Positions 1 to 7,542 of a DNA stretch of 64,000 nt are shown here, piece after piece. The number at the start of each line of letters is the position of its first letter. The stretch's first letter is position 1. The notes beneath the pieces were generated by a model, which had not been told where the DNA came from, made no database searches, and saw only the letters and a program-made list of their open reading frames with translations. The DNA comes from Crateriforma spongiae. Its GTDB lineage: Bacteria; Planctomycetota; Planctomycetia; Pirellulales; Pirellulaceae. The position numbers and the translations under genes are program-made. The stretch spans positions 248,001 through 312,000 of the forward strand of contig NZ_JAAXMS010000004.1 of assembly GCF_012290005.1 (NCBI RefSeq), read 5' to 3'.

Positions 1-310
1 CAGCCTCCGACTTGCGGCTCGGACACGACGAAATCGCGTCAGACCGGGGCTGGGATTTCAGAAATCCGAAATCGGCTGATGGGCATTGCCGGTCGTCCGT
101 TTCGGAGCGTCCAAGGTGGGACGGGGCGACTGTGAGGGATGCGTGCATTGTGGCGCGCTGCCGGTCGGGAAACCTCGAGGAAGTGGCCACATTTGCTGGT
201 CTGGTTTGCCACCCCTCTGTAATATGAATCGCCAGTTCAGTGTCCTCTCCCCCCCAAGCGAGCGAACCCCCAGCTGCGGCGGGATCTTGTACTACTTCAA
301 CGAAATTCGC
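1..310. other. Gene-free leader upstream of the tyrosine kinase gene
   Basis: No convincing gene was found here. The kinase reading frame stays open to about position 86 with alternative start codons, but the translated stretch is rich in Cys, Gly and Pro and does not look like the N-terminus of a polysaccharide co-polymerase. The region probably holds the promoter and 5' leader. I recognise no specific site. Confidence 0.5.
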
Positions 311-2887
311 ATGAGCACGAACGAACTTTCGAATCGCCCGTATTCCAATTCGCCTGCGATGATGCAGGCGCCGATCGCGATGATGGATCGCGATGGAGCC
401 GACGGCGGCAAAAATGAAATGCCCAACATCGGTGCGGCCATGTGGCGTTACCGCTGGGCGGTGGCTCTGCCGACCATGCTGGGCATGGTGGCGGGATTCT
501 TGTTGTTCCTGAGGACCAACGAAACATTCCGGGCAACGACCCAAATCATGATCGAGTCCAATCGCCCCGCGGTGATGGACACGATGACCGGCGAAATGGT
601 CGGCGGCGTGCCGAGCATCGAAATCGTCCAAGCGCAATTGTTCAGCGATGAGGTGATTCGGGGGGCTTTTGAAAACCCCGAGATGATCCAATACCACGAA
701 ACGCTGGACGAGGGCGACGGCCCTTGGGCACGCTTCGTCGAAATGGTGAAGAAAGACGAGGTGCTGGAATTAGAGCCCGAGGTTTCCGATGTGAAGACGG
801 CTCAATCCGTCGTCGCACTTTTGCACTTCGACAGCCCCAATCCTGATTTGTCGACCGCAGCGGTGACGGCATTCAGCCAGTCGCTGCAGCAGTATTACAA
901 CAAGAAGTACAGTAACAGCCGTGATGAGCTGAAACGTTTCATCACCGAGGCGACGGACAAGGTCCAACCGCAACTGGACAAGTACGAATCCATTTACGCC
1001 CAGTTCCGCAAGGAATCGGATCTCTTCTTCGACGAACAGGGCAACGCGATTAACCCTCACCGTGTCCGCGTCCAGGAATTGATGGCGGATCGTGGCAAGC
1101 TGGTGCAGGAATATGTCGACGCCGAACTGACGTACCGATCGATCAAGCAAACGGTTGACGGTGCCGAAGACCCGTTGTTGGCGTTCACGATCGTGTCGCA
1201 ACTGCTGGATCGTCCGCTTAGTTTGCCTGAGGAAGTGGACGCCGCCCGTCTGGCGATGGGAGCCGACGACGGCGAACTGGCTTCGATGGAAGTCCAGGAA
1301 GAACTGGCACCGCTGAAAGCCGATCGCGATGCACTGGCCGCGGAACTCGGCAAGGGCCACCCGCATGTCAAAGTGCTGGACAACAAAATCGCATCGTTGG
1401 AAAAGGCTTTGGATCGCCTGGGGCAGAGTCGTTCCAGTCGTATCGGCCAGCTGATGGATGATGAAGAACGTAAGACCAAGCAAGCCTTGCAAGCGATCAG
1501 TGCGGTTCAAGCCACCGCGAAGACCAAGGTGGACATGTTGAAGCAACGCTTGGATTTGCTGACCAAAGAGATCGAATCCGAAGCCGCCAAGGGTCGTTTG
1601 CTAGCGGATAAAGAAGTCGACTACATCGCACTTCAAAACAAGATCGAGGGGACTCGTGAATTGGTCACGCAAGTCAGCGAAAGCATGGCTCGCGTCGACA
1701 TGTCGACCAGTACTGAAAGCGAAACGCGTGTCGTTGAATTGATCGCCGCGAAGGGCGCTTACTTGGTCGCACCGATCTTGTGGAAACTGGTCGGCATCGG
1801 CGGCTTCCTGGGATTGGCGTTGGGGGCCGGCATGGCATTCCTGTTGGAAAAGAACGCCAACACCTTCCGCGACCCGGACGAAATCGCCGCCAGCCTTGGC
1901 ACCAGCGTTCTGACGCACGTTCCGTTCTTCAAAAAGCGAGTGACGAAGCGTGGGAGTGGTCAAAACGCAGACAAAGACAGCCCCTACAAAGAATTGGATC
2001 CCTGTTTGGCGGTCCTGCATTCGCCGTCGTCCGTCGCCGCCGAATCGGTCCGGTCGCTTCGAACGGCAACCTATTTCGAATTGGCGGGTGTCCAGGGTGG
2101 CAAGATCTTGCAGGTCACCAGTCCGTTGCCCGGAGATGGTAAAAGTACGATCGCGGGCAACCTGGCTTGTGCTATCGCCCAAAGTGGCAAGAGTGTCTTG
2201 GTGATCGACTGTGACCTTCGGCGTCCCCAGTTGACCGATAACTTTGTGATGCAAGATCAGCTTGGGCTGACCAATGTGCTGAACGGTGAATGTGAGTGGC
2301 AGGAGGCATGCCACTCGACTCCGTTGGGACACTTGGACGTCATGCCCAGCGGACCGATTCCGGCCAACCCGGCCGAAGCGTTGACGTTGCCAGAAATGGC
2401 CGAAACGTTGGAAGAACTCCGCGAACACTATGACTACGTGCTTGTCGATACACCGCCACTGCTGGTCGTGACAGACCCCAGCATCCTGGCCAGCATGGTC
2501 GACGGCGTCTTGCTGACACTGCGGGTTCGCCGCAAGAGTAAGTTGAACGCTCGCGAAGCGGTCAACATTCTCAGCAGCGTTGGTGGCAACTTGATCGGTA
2601 CCGTCATCAACAACTCCGACGAAGCGTCCAGCAGTGACGGCTACCGCGGATACGGCTACTATCGCTACAGTCGCTACGCCAAGAAGTACTACCGACGCGG
2701 CGGCAACGCTGGGGAAGTGGTGCCCAAGGGCAGCAAGAAACGAAGTGGCATGGTGGTCAGTGGACGCAGCACCCAAAACCGCGTCCGCCCGTCCGAAGCG
2801 ATGCCGACTCGAAACGAAGCCGTCGCCGCCGCCGCCGCGCCTGTCACACGCCCCAACGTGTCGAGCGATCAACAGGCTGATTCTTAG
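311..2887 (+). CDS. Polysaccharide co-polymerase / BY-type tyrosine autokinase (Wzc-like)
   Basis: Inner-membrane protein expected to control chain length and export of a surface polysaccharide by cyclic tyrosine phosphorylation. The 858-residue product has an N-terminal Wzz-type region with a first membrane segment near residues 48-67, long periplasmic coiled coils, and a second membrane segment near 484-513. A cytoplasmic P-loop kinase follows. Walker A (PGDGKST) is near 607, Walker A' (VLVIDCDLRRP) near 630, and Walker B (YVLVDTPP) near 709. A tyrosine cluster (about nine Tyr in residues 777-797) is the expected autophosphorylation site. Unusually, about 60 basic, Ala-rich residues follow the cluster. 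The ATG at 311 is chosen because upstream in-frame sequence is not protein-like. The gene lies upstream of an exosortase gene, which fits an EPS/exosortase locus. Confidence 0.93.
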   Translation: MSTNELSNRPYSNSPAMMQAPIAMMDRDGADGGKNEMPNIGAAMWRYRWAVALPTMLGMVAGFLLFLRTNETFRATTQIMIESNRPAVMDTMTGEMVGGVPSIEIVQAQLFSDEVIRGAFENPEMIQYHETLDEGDGPWARFVEMVKKDEVLELEPEVSDVKTAQSVVALLHFDSPNPDLSTAAVTAFSQSLQQYYNKKYSNSRDELKRFITEATDKVQPQLDKYESIYAQFRKESDLFFDEQGNAINPHRVRVQELMADRGKLVQEYVDAELTYRSIKQTVDGAEDPLLAFTIVSQLLDRPLSLPEEVDAARLAMGADDGELASMEVQEELAPLKADRDALAAELGKGHPHVKVLDNKIASLEKALDRLGQSRSSRIGQLMDDEERKTKQALQAISAVQATAKTKVDMLKQRLDLLTKEIESEAAKGRLLADKEVDYIALQNKIEGTRELVTQVSESMARVDMSTSTESETRVVELIAAKGAYLVAPILWKLVGIGGFLGLALGAGMAFLLEKNANTFRDPDEIAASLGTSVLTHVPFFKKRVTKRGSGQNADKDSPYKELDPCLAVLHSPSSVAAESVRSLRTATYFELAGVQGGKILQVTSPLPGDGKSTIAGNLACAIAQSGKSVLVIDCDLRRPQLTDNFVMQDQLGLTNVLNGECEWQEACHSTPLGHLDVMPSGPIPANPAEALTLPEMAETLEELREHYDYVLVDTPPLLVVTDPSILASMVDGVLLTLRVRRKSKLNAREAVNILSSVGGNLIGTVINNSDEASSSDGYRGYGYYRYSRYAKKYYRRGGNAGEVVPKGSKKRSGMVVSGRSTQNRVRPSEAMPTRNEAVAAAAAPVTRPNVSSDQQADS

Positions 2888-3541
2888 AGTACGGATACGG
2901 GACGGATCCGTTTGACGGAATATCAGGCAACACGACCGGCCGTGATCCCGATGGGTTTGCGGCCGGTTCGTTGACTACGGTCTTGAAAACTAAAAGAGCG
3001 TGAAGTCGCCGTGTGTGAAGCTTGCAATGCTGGGGACTGCTAGTTCAGAATGCCAAACCGGTGCTGCGACACGTGAACATTGTTCCAATGGAGATCGGTC
3101 GCAGTATCGCACAGAAGTCTCAAAAATGGCCAGCTGATCGGATTCACTGTGACCTTTTTTGGGCTTAGCTAAAACCAACCGCGATTGTCACGTCCGCCGG
3201 TGGAACGACGGACGAGGCGGCGGAAAATTTGGATCCCGAATCCGCGTGACCTCGACGTCCACGGTGGTTTTCAGGGTCGGCCGGATCATCAGCCTTGCTT
3301 CCCACAACTTGGCCGACCCGACCGCCGCTGGGCGTTAGGATGACAGGATTCGGTTCTGGCACGGCTGCCATCCACCCCTACCACGCGGCCGCCACGGTCG
3401 TCGTGTGGGGACCACGGTGCGGATTTTCCAACGCCTGTCCAGCTCGGCGTGATGGAAAGACCGCATCAAGGCGCCCGATCCGACTGCGATTTGGCGCCCA
3501 ATGTTTCGACAAAGCACGTTTCCAACGTCCCACTAAATAGC
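2888..3541. other. 654-base intergenic region, no gene
   Basis: This gap separates the tyrosine kinase from the exosortase. Open frames here are short and compositionally unlike neighbouring genes. It contains a GC-rich hairpin at 2932-2971 and a smaller perfect 6-bp stem near 3190-3215 (CGTCCG/CGGACG). The second half presumably carries the exosortase promoter. Nothing else was recognised. Confidence 0.5.
2932..2971 (+). terminator. Possible terminator hairpin after the tyrosine kinase gene
   Basis: CCGGCCG at 2936-2942 pairs with CGGCCGG at 2960-2966. ACGA/TCGT extend the stem past a one-base bulge, and the loop is about 17 bases. No U-tract follows, so intrinsic termination is uncertain. 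It lies about 45 bases after the stop codon. Confidence 0.4.
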
Positions 3542-5335
3542 ATGTCCACGATCGAATCTGAAACTCCGGTTGCCGTTGATGCACCGGTTACGTTCGACCA
3601 ACCCGAAAGCGACCAGCCGTCGCGATCCTTCTTCGATCGCACGTCCAAGTGGATGTGGTTCTGGGGAGGTCTGTTCGCCGCGTGTGTGCCGCTGTTGATT
3701 CCCTACTTCGCCGACATGTGGGCGGCACCGCACTATCAGTACTTTCCCTTCGTGTTCTTGGCCGTCGGTGCTTTGATCTACGCGCGAAGCGATCGCCAGT
3801 ATTATCCGCCGGCGGGATGGCTCGGGTGGTCGTTGGTTGCGCTGGGAATTGCCACGTTGGCGTTGGCGATCGTCAACCAAGCGGTTTGGTTGGGCGGGTT
3901 CGCTTTCGTCTTGATCGGCATCGCGTTCGTCGCGTCATTGCGCGGCGACGAAGACGTTTCACTTCTTGCATTGGGATTCCCATTGCTGATGCTGGTGAAG
4001 TTGCCGCTGAACTTGGACACGCTGCTGATTCAAAACTTACAGAATTTGACCACCGAACTTTCCAGTGTGATGTTGGATGTGTTCGGCGTCTCGCACGCGA
4101 TCGAAGGCAACATCATCAAGCTGGCCGATCGTGAACTGTTCGTTGCCGAAGCCTGCAGCGGTATCCAGTCGGTTTTCACCCTGGCCTTTTTGGCATCACT
4201 GTTGGTCGCGTTCCTGCGACGCCGGTTGTGGTTGGCACCGTTCTATCTGGCCATCGCGATTTTGTTGGCGGTTGCCGGGAACGTTGTTCGCGTCACGACC
4301 GTCGCTTTGGCTGCGGTGTGGAACGGTACTGACCTTTCATCCGGCATCTCACACGACATCTTGGGTTACACCACGTTGGCGTTGGCTGCGGCACTACTCT
4401 TGTCCTTTGATCAGTTGATCATCACGGTGTTGCACCCGGTCGAATTCACTTCCGACGGCATGCTGGACAACCCGCTCGTACGGTTTTGGAACTTCTTGGT
4501 CAGCGACGCACCTCAGCCCGACCAACGATCCAGCTACCGTTCGTTTGATGAAAGCGAAAGCCGCCGGTATCGCAATCAACAATTGCCCGGTTGGATGCAA
4601 TCGGCCATCGAGAATCCTCTGGTCCGCTATGGGTTTGTCGGCGTCGCCGGTTTGCTGATGTTGGCATCGATCGGCCAGTTGGTTCGCATGCAATCGCGTG
4701 CTCCCACCCAGACCGTCCACTCCTCGGACGCTCTGTTCGCGCCAGCGCCTGACATGTGGGGCGATGGATTCGAGATTTTCCAGTTTTCGGATCACACCAC
4801 CGCGCGTGACGGTAACAATCCGCGACTGGGCGAGAACGCGGATTTGTGGCAAGTCCAAGTCGGCGAATTGGTCGGCCAAGTCGTGCTGAGCCAGCCTTAC
4901 AGCGGATGGCACGAATTGTGTGTCTGCTACCAGAACCTGGATTGGGAACTGGTCAATCGCGACGTCGTCGATGACATCGATATCAAGGTCATGCCGGATC
5001 TGAACGATGATGAATCGTTCGTGACCGCACGGTTCAAACGTCCCGGCGGCCAAGAAGGTCTATTGATGTTTTCCGCCGTTTCCTATGACGGCTCCATTCC
5101 ATCTTCGCCGGGAAGCTTTGGTGCGTTCGGTTCGCGGTTGTTTGGTCGCTTGGATCGAAACGGCATCATCGACCAAACCGACATCATGATGTTCCAGTTC
5201 TGGCTGCCCACGCCAAAGAAACTGGACAACAAAGTCATTCGCCAATTGCAAGAAGAGTTCGTCAAGGCGCGAGCCGTTGTTGCGAAGAATGTCGTGAATC
5301 CCGATTCGGCATCGGTTGCCAAACCAGAAGCCTGA
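3542..5335 (+). CDS. Exosortase-family membrane protease/transpeptidase with C-terminal EpsI-like domain
   Basis: Exosortases cleave C-terminal PEP-CTERM-like sorting tails at the inner membrane and are tied to exopolysaccharide export. The 597-residue product has a multi-pass N-terminal half carrying the family triad: Cys205 in EACSGI, Arg250 in NVVRVT and His271 in SHDILGY. A further membrane segment near 365-382 leads into a soluble C-terminal half. Its W..YSGWHELCVCYQNLDW-type signature resembles the EpsI domain often encoded next to or fused with exosortases; that second assignment is tentative. The ATG at 3542 is chosen because the upstream in-frame extension looks non-coding. The neighbouring BY-kinase and TPR gene match known exosortase loci. 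In planctomycetes the likely subtype is XrtU, but I cannot confirm it. Confidence 0.88.
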   Translation: MSTIESETPVAVDAPVTFDQPESDQPSRSFFDRTSKWMWFWGGLFAACVPLLIPYFADMWAAPHYQYFPFVFLAVGALIYARSDRQYYPPAGWLGWSLVALGIATLALAIVNQAVWLGGFAFVLIGIAFVASLRGDEDVSLLALGFPLLMLVKLPLNLDTLLIQNLQNLTTELSSVMLDVFGVSHAIEGNIIKLADRELFVAEACSGIQSVFTLAFLASLLVAFLRRRLWLAPFYLAIAILLAVAGNVVRVTTVALAAVWNGTDLSSGISHDILGYTTLALAAALLLSFDQLIITVLHPVEFTSDGMLDNPLVRFWNFLVSDAPQPDQRSSYRSFDESESRRYRNQQLPGWMQSAIENPLVRYGFVGVAGLLMLASIGQLVRMQSRAPTQTVHSSDALFAPAPDMWGDGFEIFQFSDHTTARDGNNPRLGENADLWQVQVGELVGQVVLSQPYSGWHELCVCYQNLDWELVNRDVVDDIDIKVMPDLNDDESFVTARFKRPGGQEGLLMFSAVSYDGSIPSSPGSFGAFGSRLFGRLDRNGIIDQTDIMMFQFWLPTPKKLDNKVIRQLQEEFVKARAVVAKNVVNPDSASVAKPEA

Positions 5336-5403
5336 ATCCTTTCACCTGACTTGCTGTTCACGACATCGCCAAACATCCAATCATCAACCCGACCTGATCG
5401 AAC

Positions 5404-6942
5404 ATGAAATACTTGAACCCGGTCAATTGGTTCCGCTGGATCGGACAATTCATCAGCGCGTACCTGTATTCGATTCCGTGGAAGGAAGCACCGCGTGCGA
5501 TTCCGGCGATCATTCTGATCTTGGCATTGGTCGTCATTGCCGGCGTGGCCTTCACGGATGATTCGAACTGGCGCAGCAGCTTGATCGCGCGTCAATTGGC
5601 CGACGCCAGTGAACAAGACGATTATGAAACCATGGAATTGGTGCTGCGACGCCAGTTGCGGGCCGAGCCCAATGACAATGACTTGAATTTTCGCTTGGCG
5701 TTGGTCTTGCACGAACAAGAACGTGACGACGAAGCCAAGTCGATCATGACCCAGTTGGCGACGCAGAAACGATTCGAACAGGCCGCTCGATGGCTGGTCG
5801 CCGAAGATTTCGTCGGCAAGTCGTGGGGCAATCTGGACGACGACCAGAAAGAGATGTTTGGGTATCTGTTGAAGCTGGTCAACGAAAAGACGCCCGATGA
5901 TGTGAACTTCAAACAACTGTACGCCGACTACTTGATCGCAAGTGATCGGATGAAGGACGCGGCGGTTTTGTTGGAACAGTTGTCGACGGCTTTCCCCATG
6001 CGAGGATTACAGGCGGCAGCGATTTACCGGCGACTGGGCGACGAACAAAAAGCGGATGAACTGGGACGCCACACGCTGAAGCACGTCTCGGGCATGCTGG
6101 ACGATGACCCGACCAACACGGTGTTGGCTTTGGCCGTTGCCCAGACGCAATTGTTCGACAAGCAATACATGCCGGCGATCCAAACGATCAAGCGTGCCGT
6201 CGATCGTGCAAAGACCGACCAGGAACGTCAACGTGCCCGTTCGGCGATGGGCGAAGCGATCGTGGCTTGGATCATGCACCTGAAGGAAACGGCCACCGAT
6301 TCGCCAGAATCACAGGCCGATTTGATGCGCAAGCTGTCGGTCGCGGTCCGCTTCGCACCCGACAATCCACGTGTTTTGACGCTGGTTGCCGACATGGTCC
6401 TGTCGACCGCCCAGTCGGATAATCCCGAAGTCCAAAAGCTGCAACGCACCTTGGTCGAAGGATCGTCGCCCGGCGTGTCCCACTTCATCTTGGGGACCGG
6501 TGCGCTGATGCGTGGCAACCGAGAATCAGCGATGAAGCACCTGAAGATCGCGGCGGAACTGCTGCCGCAAAGTGCTGCGATCTTGAACAACTTGGCCGTC
6601 GCGATGACGACCCGTGACGACGCGGAATTGGAAGACGCCCTGGAACTGATCGAACGAGCGATCGAGCAGACGCAACCCAAGACGACGCCCCACTTCTACG
6701 AAACTCGCGGCCAGATTCTGTATCGTTTGGAACGTTATGACGAAGCGATTCCGGATCTGCTGCGTGCCTTGGCGGTCGATTCGCTGAAGCTGAACGCGCA
6801 CAAAGCGTTGGCCGTTTGTTACGAAAAAATCGGTATGGAAGAAACCGCTCAAGGCCACCGCGATCAGATCGAAGCCATGGAATCCGAATCGGAGTCCGAT
6901 CAGGATGGTGATGACGAAAACGAATTCGATCTGGGGCTGTAG
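5404..6942 (+). CDS. Membrane-anchored TPR protein of the exosortase locus
   Basis: The 512-residue product has a short cytoplasmic N-terminus, one hydrophobic segment near residues 36-54, and then a long helical region with degenerate tetratricopeptide repeats (clearest around 370-480, with repeated LNNLAVA and YETRGQILYRLERYDEAI-type units). It ends in an acidic tail rich in Glu, Asp and Ser. TPR proteins of this kind commonly accompany exosortase and EPS genes as scaffolds (PEP-CTERM system TPR proteins). It starts 68 bases after the exosortase stop on the same strand, so co-transcription is likely. There are no catalytic motifs. Its role as an export or assembly scaffold is inferred from context. 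Confidence 0.8.
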   Translation: MKYLNPVNWFRWIGQFISAYLYSIPWKEAPRAIPAIILILALVVIAGVAFTDDSNWRSSLIARQLADASEQDDYETMELVLRRQLRAEPNDNDLNFRLALVLHEQERDDEAKSIMTQLATQKRFEQAARWLVAEDFVGKSWGNLDDDQKEMFGYLLKLVNEKTPDDVNFKQLYADYLIASDRMKDAAVLLEQLSTAFPMRGLQAAAIYRRLGDEQKADELGRHTLKHVSGMLDDDPTNTVLALAVAQTQLFDKQYMPAIQTIKRAVDRAKTDQERQRARSAMGEAIVAWIMHLKETATDSPESQADLMRKLSVAVRFAPDNPRVLTLVADMVLSTAQSDNPEVQKLQRTLVEGSSPGVSHFILGTGALMRGNRESAMKHLKIAAELLPQSAAILNNLAVAMTTRDDAELEDALELIERAIEQTQPKTTPHFYETRGQILYRLERYDEAIPDLLRALAVDSLKLNAHKALAVCYEKIGMEETAQGHRDQIEAMESESESDQDGDDENEFDLGL

Positions 6943-7021
6943 TCCATGCACCGGCGGTGCGTTGTGCACCGCTCGGTCGCACGTCGTCCGTGACGATCTG
7001 ATATCTTGATGCGCTTACGCT

Positions 7022-7048
7022 GCCGGCGGCTTCTTCTTAGCCGCCGGC
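7022..7048 (+). terminator. Perfect 9-bp GC hairpin downstream of the TPR gene
   Basis: GCCGGCGGC at 7022-7030 pairs perfectly with GCCGCCGGC at 7040-7048 around a 9-base loop. It sits about 80 bases after the TPR stop and 34 bases before the next start. There is no clear U-tract. It could be a terminator or a processing hairpin separating two transcription units. Confidence 0.5.
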
Positions 7049-7081
7049 CCATTCCGTCTGATTTGGGGCGTCGCGCATCGA

Positions 7082-7501
7082 ATGGATCCCACCGCATCCA
7101 CAACCGACGATCGGGTTGTCGGCCCGTCGGATGACCGCCCGCATCACCGCAGCGAACCCGAGCGCAGCGACGGTGCCATCGAAGCATCGTTTCAACCGAT
7201 CCAGCGAAGCCGCTTGGTGCCACAGATATCGATCCGCTGGTTGTTTGCCGCCACGCTGGTCGGGGCGATTCTGTACGCGATTGCGAGGCAGGCTGGCGAA
7301 GGCGTGGCCATCGCGATCGCCTTCATGTCAGTGGCCGGGTATCTGGCGGCGTTCTTCGCAACACTGGGGCTTTTCTTCTTGATCGCATGGAGCTTCGCGG
7401 TCTTCTTTCGACGCGAAGATCCGGATGCGTTGGTGGGCAGCCCCTTCGCCGATGGCCAGTTGCCGCCTCAGTGGCTGCCGCCACGCGATCGTTCTTCCTA
7501 A
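7082..7501 (+). CDS. Small two-segment membrane protein of unknown function
   Basis: A 139-residue protein with a polar, charged first 45 residues, then two hydrophobic segments (about 50-70 and 80-107) and a short charged tail. The second segment is long and Phe-rich (LGLFFLIAWSFAVFF), as in a membrane protein. It ends 41 bases before the start of the large exported protein downstream and is probably co-transcribed with it and the ABC ATPase. I do not recognise a family. A role as a small membrane partner of the following genes is only a guess from position. Confidence 0.65.
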   Translation: MDPTASTTDDRVVGPSDDRPHHRSEPERSDGAIEASFQPIQRSRLVPQISIRWLFAATLVGAILYAIARQAGEGVAIAIAFMSVAGYLAAFFATLGLFFLIAWSFAVFFRREDPDALVGSPFADGQLPPQWLPPRDRSS

Positions 7502-7542
7502 GCCTGCAAAGAACCCGTCGGGACCTTGTCGCAGAAACCCGC

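Noticed and set aside
86-310. In-frame extension of the tyrosine kinase gene to TTG at 86
   Set aside because: Residues are Cys/Gly/Pro rich and unlike a co-polymerase N-terminus; an ATG at 311 gives a normal start.
1601-2872. 423-residue minus-strand open frame under the tyrosine kinase gene
   Set aside because: Antisense shadow of a clearly recognisable kinase. GC-rich third positions keep opposite frames open.
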